Shown here piece after piece: positions 14,701 to 22,491 of a DNA stretch of 23,526 nucleotides. Positions within the stretch are counted from its first letter, which is position 1; each line of letters starts with the position of its first letter. The DNA lies in NCBI GenBank assembly GCA_003224195.1, contig QHYP01000118.1, forward strand, positions 1 to 23,526, read 5' to 3'. A program made the translations under genes and the position numbers. This DNA comes from Acidobacteriota bacterium. GTDB lineage: Bacteria > Acidobacteriota > Terriglobia > Acidiferrales > UBA7541. The notes under the pieces are model-generated. The model worked only from the letters and a program-made list of their open reading frames with translations, did no database searches and was not told the DNA's origin.

Positions 14701-15930
14701 ATGCCAGACCTGGCGCGATTCCGAGCCAAGCACGGCCCTCTCAAGGAGCAATCCGCTCTTGCGCGAGCCGCCATTCTGCACGTGGACATGGATGCCTTTT
14801 TTGTCTCTGTGGAATTGCTCGAGCGGCCCGAATTGCGCGGCAAACCCGTCGTCGTGGGCGGCCGCCCCGATCAACGCGGTGTGGTCTCCGCGGCGAGTTA
14901 CGAAGCGCGCAGATTCGGAATCCAATCGGCGATGCCGCTGCGCACGGCGGGCCGGCTCTGCCCCCATGCGGTATTTCTCGACGGCAATCATGCGAAATAC
15001 GCGGAATGGAGCGACTGCGTCGCCGCTATCCTCGCGAAGTATTCGCCGATCGTAGAAATGGTCTCAATCGACGAAGCGTATCTCGATCTGGCGGGCACGG
15101 AGCGGCTCCACGGGCCGCCGCTCGCGGCTGCTCACCATCTCTTGCGCGAAGTCACGAACGGGACAGGCTTGCCCTGCTCCGGCGGTCTGGCCGCCACGCG
15201 GCTGCTCGCCAAGGTGGCTTCCGATCAGGCCAAGCCGCGCGGCCTGCTGTGGGTGACTCCCGGAAGCGAGCAGCGATTCCTCGCTCCGCTCCCGGTGCGG
15301 AAGATTCCGGGGATCGGCGAAGTGACGGAGAAGGCCTTGTACGCTCTCGGCGTCGAAACCACCGGCCAGCTCGCCGCGTTGCCTTTCGAGAGGCTTGAAA
15401 AAATCTTCGGCCAGTGGGGCGCGGCGCTCTATCGCAAAGCCCGCGGCGGCGATTCCTATGAGTTCGTCATCGACGCGGAGCCGAAGTCCATCTCACACAA
15501 TCACACCTTCGCGGAAGACACGGAGGACACCGAAGCGCTCGAGGCCATGCTGAGTTTGCTTTCCCAAAAAGCGTGCAAGCGCCTTCGCGAGGCGAGCCTA
15601 GAAGCGCGGACGCTCACTTTGACGATCCGATACGCTGGCTTCGACACGCGCACGCGGTCCCACACGCTTGCCGTGCCCGTGCGCTTCGATGTCGACATTT
15701 TTCGCATCTTTCTGGCTCTGTTCCGCGCGCATCGTGACCCGCGGCGCAAGGTGCGCCTTTTGGGCGCCGCTTTGAGTGGTTTCACGCATAGCGCGCAGCA
15801 GCTCGATCTCCTCGACCACGTCCGCCGTGAAAAACTGGCGAAGCTCACGCGCGCTGCCGACCGGCTTCGCGACCGCTTCGGCTTCGGTGCCGTGCAGTTC
15901 GGCGGCTCGCTCCGCCGCGACGAGTCCTGA
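14701..15930 (+). CDS. dinB: DNA polymerase IV (Y-family)
   Basis: The product is 409 residues. The catalytic carboxylates are present: Asp29 and Asp31 in HVDMDAFFVSVE, and Asp124-Glu125 in MVSIDEAYLDLAG. Further family landmarks are PVVVGGRPDQRGVVSAASYEA, CSGGLAATRLLAKVASDQAK and the helix-hairpin-helix region IPGIGEVTEKALYALGVETT. Near the C-terminus QQLDLLD resembles the beta-clamp binding motif. Pol IV copies past damaged bases and is error-prone. The N-terminus is about 25 residues longer than usual before the first beta strand, and the ATG at 14701 lacks a clear Shine-Dalgarno site, so the true start could be slightly different. No LexA box was recognised upstream. Confidence 0.95.
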   Translation: MPDLARFRAKHGPLKEQSALARAAILHVDMDAFFVSVELLERPELRGKPVVVGGRPDQRGVVSAASYEARRFGIQSAMPLRTAGRLCPHAVFLDGNHAKYAEWSDCVAAILAKYSPIVEMVSIDEAYLDLAGTERLHGPPLAAAHHLLREVTNGTGLPCSGGLAATRLLAKVASDQAKPRGLLWVTPGSEQRFLAPLPVRKIPGIGEVTEKALYALGVETTGQLAALPFERLEKIFGQWGAALYRKARGGDSYEFVIDAEPKSISHNHTFAEDTEDTEALEAMLSLLSQKACKRLREASLEARTLTLTIRYAGFDTRTRSHTLAVPVRFDVDIFRIFLALFRAHRDPRRKVRLLGAALSGFTHSAQQLDLLDHVRREKLAKLTRAADRLRDRFGFGAVQFGGSLRRDES

Positions 15931-15970
15931 AGCGCGGCCCCAGCGCCGAAATGCCCTATACTTTTCCGCT

Positions 15971-17137
15971 ATGAACGCTTCCAGCCCAGCCCAACCCGAA
16001 TCCGTTCGCGAGCGCCCGCCCCTGCTCGAGCGCGTGCGCGACTTCTGGCGGCGCGTCAGCGAGGGCCGCCAGATTGGCGATCTCTGGGCGCAATTCACGG
16101 CGGACGCCCGCGCCACCTACGGCTTCTATTCGCGCGAAGTGGACTGGGACGCGGCGGATAAGAAAACCGGCTTACAGCGGGCGCTTCACATCGCGCGGGG
16201 ATTCTTCTGGGCGCTGCTGCTGAAGCTCTCACCGGCGCGGCGCGTCCTCCTCCTCATCGCACTCGGGATGCTGGTTTTGTCCGGCCTGCACGTGAAGTTT
16301 GGAAGCGAGGCGAATCTTGATATCAATTTTCAATTTCTCGCGACGCTCTTGTTCTTCTTCCTTCTGGTGCTGGAGCTGGCTGACCGCGTGGCGATGAAGC
16401 GCGACCTGGAAATCGCGAGAGAGATTCAGACTTGGCTGGTTCCTTCCTCGCCGCCGGAGATTCCCGGCGCCGAAATGGCCTTCGCCGCGCGGGCGCAGAA
16501 CACGGTCGCGGGCGACTATTATGATGCGTTTTATCCCACCGCGAGCGCCGCGGACGGAGGCAAGCTGCTCGTTGTAGTCGCGGATGTCGCGGGAAAGAGC
16601 GTTCCGGCGGCGCTGCTCATGGCCACGCTGCAAGCGAGCCTGCGGACCATCGCGGGCGAGGGCGCATCTCTTGAGGAGATGGTCACACGGCTCAACCGCT
16701 ACACCTGCGGTCACAGCCTCGGTGGCCTGCGCTTCACGACGGCGGTGCTCGCCGAATATGATCCCACGACGCGCGCCATCCAGTATGTGAATGCCGGACA
16801 CAACCCGCCGGTGCTCCGTCGAAACTCTGGTGATTTGGAATTTTTCCGCACCGGCGGACTCCCGCTGGGGATTGCCGCATCCAGCTCCCATCAGACTGCC
16901 CGCGTCGAACTCCACCCCGGCGATGCTCTCGTCCTGTACACCGATGGCGTTGTGGAAGCGTTCGATGAAGGCGGCAAGGAATTCGGCGAAGACCGCTGGT
17001 TCGCGGCGATCCGCGGACTTCCGCAGGCGGATGCACCGAGTATGCTGCGGCATCTGATGCAGCGTGTGGATGAGTTTGTGGGCCGGACGCGCCAGTCGGA
17101 TGACATCACCTGCCTCGTTCTCCGCGTGAGAAGTTGA
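15971..17137 (+). CDS. Membrane-anchored PP2C-type phosphatase (SpoIIE/RsbU family)
   Basis: The product is 388 residues. After a charged N-terminus come two transmembrane helices (VLLLIALGMLVLSGL and FLATLLFFFLLVLEL). A short linker helix, RDLEIAREIQTWLVP, is typical of RsbU-like proteins, and then the phosphatase domain follows. Metal-binding aspartates are visible at Asp182 (GDYYDAF), Asp205 (DVAGKSVPAALLMA) and Asp325 (YTDGVVEA), and in QSDDITCLVLRV near the end. Such enzymes dephosphorylate anti-anti-sigma factors and so free alternative sigma factors. No STAS or anti-sigma kinase gene is nearby. The ATG at 15971 lies eight bases after TATACT (15957-15962) and has no Shine-Dalgarno site, suggesting a leaderless message. 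An in-frame upstream extension overlaps dinB and is unlikely. Confidence 0.92.
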   Translation: MNASSPAQPESVRERPPLLERVRDFWRRVSEGRQIGDLWAQFTADARATYGFYSREVDWDAADKKTGLQRALHIARGFFWALLLKLSPARRVLLLIALGMLVLSGLHVKFGSEANLDINFQFLATLLFFFLLVLELADRVAMKRDLEIAREIQTWLVPSSPPEIPGAEMAFAARAQNTVAGDYYDAFYPTASAADGGKLLVVVADVAGKSVPAALLMATLQASLRTIAGEGASLEEMVTRLNRYTCGHSLGGLRFTTAVLAEYDPTTRAIQYVNAGHNPPVLRRNSGDLEFFRTGGLPLGIAASSSHQTARVELHPGDALVLYTDGVVEAFDEGGKEFGEDRWFAAIRGLPQADAPSMLRHLMQRVDEFVGRTRQSDDITCLVLRVRS

Positions 17138-17172
17138 CCGCTTGCGGTCACCCTTGAATTGACCGCTTGCGG
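17134..17172 (+). repeat. Short direct repeat with internal palindrome
   Basis: TTGACCGCTTGCGG occurs at 17134-17147 and again at 17159-17172, a period of 25 bases. The first copy overlaps the phosphatase stop codon and extends into the perfect palindrome GACCGCTTGCGGTC (17136-17149). There is no T-run, so it is not an ordinary terminator. Confidence 0.65.
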
Positions 17173-17273
17173 CGTTTACGCGGACGAAATCGGGGCGGTC
17201 ACACTGGCAAGGAACTGTCCGGTCTGCGAGACTTCCGTTCCCGCTTTCCCCGGGCCTGGCGCATAATTCAAGC

Positions 17274-18620
17274 ATGAGCGGTCGAGAGCTTGCTCTCCAG
17301 GTATCCCGGCGCCTCCGCGAACAGGGGTTTCAGGCGCTGTTTGTCGGCGGGTGTGTGCGCGACCTGGTCCTTGGCCGCGAGCCTGCCGATTTCGATGTGG
17401 CAACCGACGCCACGCCCGATCAAGTTCTGGCTCTCTTCCCGAACAGCCTTGCCGTGGGCGCGCAATTTGGTGTTGTAGTCGTCGTCGACGGCGAGCACAG
17501 AGTGGAAGTCGCGACCTTTCGATCCGACGTGGGTTACTCCGACGGGCGCCATCCGGACCGAGTCGCGTATGCGCGGAGCGCGCAGGAGGACGTGCAACGC
17601 CGCGACTTCACGATCAACGGCCTTCTGATGAATCCTGAGAGCGGCGAAATCTTGGACTACGTAGGCGGCAGAGCTGACCTGAAGACATGCCTGATCCGCG
17701 CCATCGGCGAGCCCAGCCGGCGCTTCGCCGAGGACAAACTACGCATGCTGCGCGCGGTCCGATTCGCGGCGCGCTTCGGTTACGCGATCGAAGCTGGAAC
17801 CTTTGCGGCGATTCACGATCACGCGGCGGAAGTTCCTCGGATCTCAGCGGAACGCATGCGCGAGGAATTGACCAAGCTCCTCACGGAAGGCGCCGCGCGG
17901 CGCGGCTTTGAGCTGCTGGACGAAACCGGTTTGCTGGAGCAAGTGCTCCCGGAAGTTTCGCGCATGAAGGGGGTGGAGCAGCCGCCCCAGTTTCACCCCG
18001 AAGGGGACGTTTGGATTCACACGCGCATGATGCTCGAAATGCTTCCGGCGGGGTGTTCGCCGACCCTGGCGTGGGGCGCGCTGTTCCACGACGTCGGAAA
18101 GCCGCCGACCTTCGTGCCCGAATCGGTTACCGGCTCACGGATTCGGTTCGACGGCCACGTTGAGGTCGGCGCGAGGATGGCCGAGGAGATTTGCCGGCGA
18201 TTGCGCTTCTCCAACGAAGACACGGATCAAGTTGTGGCGCTCGTTTCCAATCATCTGCGTTTCAAGGATGTCCCCCAGATGCGGCCGGCGACGCTGAAGC
18301 GCTTTGTACGGCTTCCGCGATTTGCGGAACATCTCGAACTGCACCGGCTGGATTGCCTGTCGAGCCATCGCAATCTGGGGACGCATGACTTCGTCCGTAG
18401 ATTTCTGGAAGAGACGCCGGAGGAACAGGTTCGCCCCGCCCGGCTGATCACGGGCGACGACCTCCTCGAACTGGGTCTCACTCCTGGGCCACGGTTTGCC
18501 GAGATCTTGAAGGCGGTCGAGGATGCCCAGCTCGATAGTCAACTAACGAGCAAAGGGGAGGCTATGGAATGGGTGCGGCGGCATTTCGTTGAGCACAGTT
18601 TGGGTTCAGGAAAATCGTAA
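17274..18620 (+). CDS. cca: CCA-adding tRNA nucleotidyltransferase / poly(A) polymerase family, with HD domain
   Basis: The product is 448 residues. The nucleotidyltransferase head has LFVGGCVRDLVLGREPADFD and VATDATPD, with the paired catalytic Asp residues. RRDFTINGLLMNP and EDKLRMLRAVRFAARFGY are the standard following motifs. The C-terminal half holds an HD phosphohydrolase domain with His272-Asp273 in ALFHDVGKPP. This is the class II family, whose members add CCA to tRNA 3' ends, only part of CCA, or poly(A); sequence alone does not settle which. The ATG at 17274 lies six bases after CATAAT (17262-17267) with no Shine-Dalgarno sequence, so a leaderless transcript is likely. Confidence 0.9.
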   Translation: MSGRELALQVSRRLREQGFQALFVGGCVRDLVLGREPADFDVATDATPDQVLALFPNSLAVGAQFGVVVVVDGEHRVEVATFRSDVGYSDGRHPDRVAYARSAQEDVQRRDFTINGLLMNPESGEILDYVGGRADLKTCLIRAIGEPSRRFAEDKLRMLRAVRFAARFGYAIEAGTFAAIHDHAAEVPRISAERMREELTKLLTEGAARRGFELLDETGLLEQVLPEVSRMKGVEQPPQFHPEGDVWIHTRMMLEMLPAGCSPTLAWGALFHDVGKPPTFVPESVTGSRIRFDGHVEVGARMAEEICRRLRFSNEDTDQVVALVSNHLRFKDVPQMRPATLKRFVRLPRFAEHLELHRLDCLSSHRNLGTHDFVRRFLEETPEEQVRPARLITGDDLLELGLTPGPRFAEILKAVEDAQLDSQLTSKGEAMEWVRRHFVEHSLGSGKS

Positions 18621-18649
18621 TCCATTCATAATAAACGACAAAGTAGAAC

Positions 18650-18695
18650 TTGCCAAGGCTGCTGCCCTGGTGTATACTTTAGCGTTGGACGCTAA
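18650..18695 (+). promoter_or_regulatory. lon promoter with palindrome at the transcription start
   Basis: TTGCCA (18650-18655), a 17-base spacer and TATACT (18673-18678). Immediately downstream, TTAGCGT (18679-18685) and ACGCTAA (18689-18695) form a perfect inverted repeat around TGG, covering the expected start site near 18685. Position and symmetry suggest a repressor operator. The outer TTAGC/GCTAA resembles the ends of CIRCE, but CIRCE has longer arms and a nine-base spacer, so HrcA binding is not claimed. Confidence 0.55.
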
Positions 18696-18797
18696 GATTT
18701 TCTGCCTACTCTGTTGAAGCTCTGTATCCTTTTACGGCAATCGGCATCCAACTGCTTGTAGCGCCGATTCAGACTTTGTGGTGCTGTAGGTGAACGT

Positions 18798-21224
18798 ATG
18801 GCTGAGAAAAGAATAGCAGTGCCGGAGATTCTTCCCCTGCTGCCGGTGCGAGACACCGTGCTCTTTCCGGGCGCCGTGCTGCCTCTAACGGTGGGCCGGG
18901 AAACATCGTTGGCGTTGGTGAACTCTCTCAACACCGAAGAGAAATACATCGGAGTCGTGGCCCAACTTGATCCCCGTGTGGAGGACCCTTCGGCTGCGGA
19001 CCTGCACAACGTCGGCACGATGGCAAAGGTCCACAAGACTGTGAAAATGCCGAATGGAAATGTTGTCGTCTTCCTCGAAGGCATCGCACGCTTCCGGGTG
19101 GATGAGGTGATCGGTTTCCGTCCATTCCTCCGCGCCCGCGTGGTGGCCGAGCCGGACATTTTGGGCGAGCGTGACAGCGAGCTGGAGGCACTGCATCGCA
19201 ATGCGCAGGAAATGTTTCGGGATGTCGTGAGCCACTCGCCACAGCTCTCGGATGAGCTGCAGTCGGTCGCTCTCAACATTGAAGACCCTGGCCGCTTGGC
19301 CGACTTCATCGCCGGCACTCTGCCGTCGCTTTCGACGCTGCTGCGCCAGGAACTGCTCGAAACGGCCAGCGTCCGCAAGCGGCTCGAGACGCTGATTCGC
19401 GAACTCTCCAAGGAGCTCGAAGTCCTGGAGTTGCGCTCGAAGATTCAAGAACAGGTGCAGGAGCAGGTTGGCCAGAGCCAGCGGGAATATCTCCTGCGCG
19501 AGCAGATGAAGGCGATTCAAAAAGAACTCGGCGAGTCCGACGACGGCGCGCAGGAGGTCGACGAGCTGCGCAAAAAAGTAGAAGAAACGGGCATGCCGGC
19601 CGAAGCCAAGAAAGAATGTGAGCGCGAATTGAAGCGCCTCGCCAAAATGACGCCGGCATCCGCTGAATACATGGTTTCGCGCACCTACCTTGAATGGATG
19701 ACTTCGCTGCCGTGGACCAAATCTTCCGGCAGCGCGGACATCGATATCGCCAGGGCGCGCGAGATTCTCGACGAAGACCATTACGACATCGAGAAGGTGA
19801 AGGAGCGCGTCCTCGATTACCTCGCGGTGAAAAAACTTCAGCCGGGAATGAAAGGCCCGATACTGTGCTTTGTCGGCCCTCCGGGCGTGGGCAAAACCTC
19901 GCTTGGCAAATCGATCGCCCGCGCGCTGGGCCGGAAGTTCGTGCGCATGTCGCTCGGCGGGATGCACGACGAAGCCGAGATCCGCGGCCATCGCAGGACC
20001 TACATCGGCGCGCTGCCCGGGCAGATCATTCAGGGCATCCGGCGCGCGGAGACGAACGACCCCGTCTGCATGCTCGATGAAGTGGACAAGCTGGGGCGCG
20101 ATTTCCGCGGCGATCCCTCCGCAGCCTTGATGGAAGTGCTCGATCCGGAACAAAACGTTGCCTTCCGCGATCATTACCTGGACGTGCCGTTCGATCTATC
20201 CAAAGTGCTTTTCATCGCCACGGCGAACTGGATGGATCCCATCCCCGAACCGCTGCGCGACCGCATGGAAATTCTGGAACTCCCGGGTTACACCGGCGAA
20301 GAGAAAATCCATATCGCGCGGAAGTACCTGATCCCCAAGCAGGTGGCAGAACATGGCCTGAAGGTGGGCGAGCAGCTTGAATTTACGGATGAGGCGCTGC
20401 AGGAGATCATCCACAGCTACACGCGCGAGGCCGGCGTGCGCAACCTGGAGCGCGAAATTGCGACTCTGACCCGCAAACAGGCGCGGCGCATTGCCGAAGG
20501 CAATACCGAAAAGCTCTTGGTGACGCCGGAGATTGTGCGCGAGTATCTGGGCGTACCGAAGTTCCGTATCGAAAAAGAAATCGACGAGCGGGTCAAACTG
20601 CCGGGCGTCGCGATCGGGCTGGTGTGGACTCCCGTGGGCGGGGACATCGTGTTCATCGAAGCCAGCCGCATGCGCGGCGGAAAACAGTTCACCATGACCG
20701 GCCATTTGGGCGAGGTCATGCAGGAATCCATGACCGCGGCGCTTACTTGGGTTCGCTCCAACGGCGAGCGCTACGGAATCGATGCGGATTTCTTCCGCAA
20801 GCAGGACATCCACATCCATGTTCCATCGGGAGCCGTTCCGAAGGACGGTCCATCTGCCGGTGCGGCGATGGTGACGGCGCTGGTCAGCCTGCTTAGCGGA
20901 CGACCGGTCCGCGACCGCGTAGCCATGACAGGAGAATTGACGCTTTCTGGCGTCGTGTTGCCGGTCGGGGGGATCAAGGAGAAGGTGCTGGGCGCAAAGC
21001 GGGCGGGCATCCGGGAAGTCCTTCTCCCCGCGGACAACGAACCAAACGTCGTTGCAGACCTTCCAGCACATTTGCTCGGCGACATGAAGATCACCTACGT
21101 GCGCACGCTCGACGAAGTACTTGAACATGCTCTCTCGAAGGAGCCCGTCGTCACGCCTTTGGGAACGCCATCGGAGCGGGGCGCAAAGAGGACTGGCCCG
21201 GAAAGCCCGCGCGCCATCCACTGA
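18798..21224 (+). CDS. lon: ATP-dependent protease Lon
   Basis: The product is 808 residues, typical of LonA. It has the N-terminal substrate domain (LPLLPVRDTVLFPGAVLPL), a long coiled-coil region ending in EYLLREQMKAIQKELGE and an AAA+ module. Walker A is GPPGVGKTSLGKS at about 359 and Walker B is VCMLDEVDKLG. The protease domain has the Ser-Lys dyad at Ser686 (PKDGPSAGAAM) and Lys729 (GGIKEKVLGAKRAG), with the same 43-residue spacing as in E. coli. Lon degrades misfolded and selected regulatory proteins. The ATG at 18798 follows an AGGTGA Shine-Dalgarno-like sequence. It has its own promoter and terminator, so it is a single-gene unit. Confidence 0.98.
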   Translation: MAEKRIAVPEILPLLPVRDTVLFPGAVLPLTVGRETSLALVNSLNTEEKYIGVVAQLDPRVEDPSAADLHNVGTMAKVHKTVKMPNGNVVVFLEGIARFRVDEVIGFRPFLRARVVAEPDILGERDSELEALHRNAQEMFRDVVSHSPQLSDELQSVALNIEDPGRLADFIAGTLPSLSTLLRQELLETASVRKRLETLIRELSKELEVLELRSKIQEQVQEQVGQSQREYLLREQMKAIQKELGESDDGAQEVDELRKKVEETGMPAEAKKECERELKRLAKMTPASAEYMVSRTYLEWMTSLPWTKSSGSADIDIARAREILDEDHYDIEKVKERVLDYLAVKKLQPGMKGPILCFVGPPGVGKTSLGKSIARALGRKFVRMSLGGMHDEAEIRGHRRTYIGALPGQIIQGIRRAETNDPVCMLDEVDKLGRDFRGDPSAALMEVLDPEQNVAFRDHYLDVPFDLSKVLFIATANWMDPIPEPLRDRMEILELPGYTGEEKIHIARKYLIPKQVAEHGLKVGEQLEFTDEALQEIIHSYTREAGVRNLEREIATLTRKQARRIAEGNTEKLLVTPEIVREYLGVPKFRIEKEIDERVKLPGVAIGLVWTPVGGDIVFIEASRMRGGKQFTMTGHLGEVMQESMTAALTWVRSNGERYGIDADFFRKQDIHIHVPSGAVPKDGPSAGAAMVTALVSLLSGRPVRDRVAMTGELTLSGVVLPVGGIKEKVLGAKRAGIREVLLPADNEPNVVADLPAHLLGDMKITYVRTLDEVLEHALSKEPVVTPLGTPSERGAKRTGPESPRAIH

Positions 21225-21250
21225 CACGCGAACATCGCAGAGACAATCCA

Positions 21251-21282
21251 GGCCCGGTGAACGCGCCGGGCCTTTTCTTTTT
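21251..21282 (+). terminator. Intrinsic terminator of lon
   Basis: GGCCCGG (21251-21257) pairs with CCGGGCC (21266-21272) around an eight-base loop, followed by TTTTCTTTTT (21273-21282). This is the clearest rho-independent terminator in the window. Confidence 0.92.
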
Positions 21283-21332
21283 GGCTTGCCCGGGGCAGCG
21301 CGCTGCACGACTCCTGCTACCATGGAACCTTC

Positions 21333-21911
21333 ATGTCCATGGCGAAACGCCCGGCGCGGGATTTGGCAACTGAACTTGCGGCGGAAATTGTCGCCGCCCT
21401 GCAGAGAGAGCGGCCGATTCCTCGGTTCGTGGACTCCTATGTCGTCGAACACGGCCGCCATGCATTGCAGGCGCATCCTACGCGTTATCGCGAGCTGCTC
21501 GCTCTGCTCAACCGCGAGGCCCTTCTGGCGATGACGCTGCGCGCACTGGAGGAAGAAGCGTCCTTGGCGCGCCAGTCGGCCGGAAAGCGCCGGAACGCGG
21601 GCAATCCGCAGGCTTTCCGCCGCAACTTCCTCACTTCGCTCGCGCGGCTGCAAAAGTGGAGTGCGGGAGACGCACTGGATTTTCAGGCAGAATTGCGGAT
21701 TTATGAGGACTTGTTCACGCGCAGTCCCGGAGCCAGACGCGCACGCAAGGCCTACGAGGCCGCCGACCACCCGTTTGTGGACCGCTGCGCAATCCTCCTG
21801 GACCCGCCATTCATCGAGCAAGCGCGCATCGCGGCGAGCCGCGCGCTCGCAGAGCTGGAATCGCTGGCGACTGCCTTGACCGCAAATCTTCTCGGCGGCC
21901 CACCGCACTGA
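21333..21911 (+). CDS. Helical protein of unknown function
   Basis: The product is 192 residues, starting at the ATG at 21333; a second ATG at 21339 is equally possible. It is rich in Ala, Arg, Glu and Leu and appears almost wholly helical, with no transmembrane segment or signal peptide. Noticeable stretches are RFVDSYVVEHGRHALQAHP and FRRNFLTSLARLQKW; a conserved-looking acidic/aromatic segment LDFQAELRIYEDLF follows. I do not recognise the family. A -10-like TACCAT (21318-21323) ends nine bases before the start and there is no Shine-Dalgarno site. It is transcribed toward the YbjQ-family gene. Confidence 0.7.
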   Translation: MSMAKRPARDLATELAAEIVAALQRERPIPRFVDSYVVEHGRHALQAHPTRYRELLALLNREALLAMTLRALEEEASLARQSAGKRRNAGNPQAFRRNFLTSLARLQKWSAGDALDFQAELRIYEDLFTRSPGARRARKAYEAADHPFVDRCAILLDPPFIEQARIAASRALAELESLATALTANLLGGPPH

Positions 21912-22051
21912 CCGCCCGCACGGACCGCCGGCTATTACTTGTGTGACGTCGCGCCGGAAAACAATTGCTGCCAAGCCAGGGCGGCTCCGTTTCTCTAGAA
22001 CGCGACCTCGGTGATGGCAAAGGATTCCGCCACTGAGGCCAGGCACCTACT

Positions 22052-22396
22052 TCAGGAAATCTTCTCCACCTGGACCGCAGTTCCGTAGGCCAGGACTTCC
22101 GTCACGCCGCTCATCACCTCGGTCGCGTCATAGCGCATGGCTACCACGGCGTTTGCGCCGTGTTCCGCCGCGTGCTGGAGCAGCAGTTCGTACGCATCCT
22201 GGCGCGCTTGTTCGCACAGGTCCGTGAGGATGGTGATGTTGCCGCCGAAAAACGTTTGCACCGCGGCTCCCAGGTTTCCAATCACGCTGCGCGAGCGGAC
22301 GATAATGCCGCGCACAATGCCAAAATTCCGGACGATCCGGTATCCGGGCAATTCCATCGCTGAAGTCACCATCGTCGAGTCCACGCGGCCTGGCAT
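22052..22396 (-). CDS. ybjQ: YbjQ/UPF0145 family protein
   Basis: The product is 114 residues, close to the family's usual 105-110. ELPGYRIVRNFGIVRGIIVRS, FFGGNITILTDLCEQAR, GANAVVAMRYD and the C-terminal LAYGTAVQVEK are all typical of the YbjQ (heavy-metal-binding-domain, UPF0145) family. These proteins form symmetric oligomers; their physiological role is not established. The ATG read from 22396 is preceded by AAGGAGGAG, one of the best Shine-Dalgarno sites in the window. It is divergent from the glycosyltransferase gene and convergent with the helical unknown gene. Confidence 0.92.
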   Translation of the reverse strand: MPGRVDSTMVTSAMELPGYRIVRNFGIVRGIIVRSRSVIGNLGAAVQTFFGGNITILTDLCEQARQDAYELLLQHAAEHGANAVVAMRYDATEVMSGVTEVLAYGTAVQVEKIS

Positions 22397-22491
22397 GAGA
22401 TTCTCCTCCTTGGAAGGCGTTTACCGCTGCGATTCTACCGGTATTGACGAACCGTGCGCGACCCTTTTCCCTCTGCTATTCTCCTCATGAC

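Noticed and set aside
14481..15398. Plus-strand open frame of 305 codons overlapping dinB
   Set aside because: It is Arg/Ser-rich with no recognisable motif, and dinB in another frame has all catalytic motifs.
18679..18695. CIRCE (HrcA) element at lon
   Set aside because: Only the outer TTAGC and GCTAA agree; the arms are too short and the spacer is three instead of nine bases.
18885..20174. Long minus-strand open frame (429 codons) opposite lon; similar long frames opposite lon/21333 (616 codons), thyX, prfA and dnaK
   Set aside because: They mirror strongly coding plus-strand genes in GC-rich DNA, have Arg/His-rich low-information products and no start signals; they are codon-bias shadows.
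21912..22051. Gene or RNA in the gap between the 21333 gene and the YbjQ-family gene
   Set aside because: No open frame with a start signal, no tRNA-like fold and no terminator were seen.
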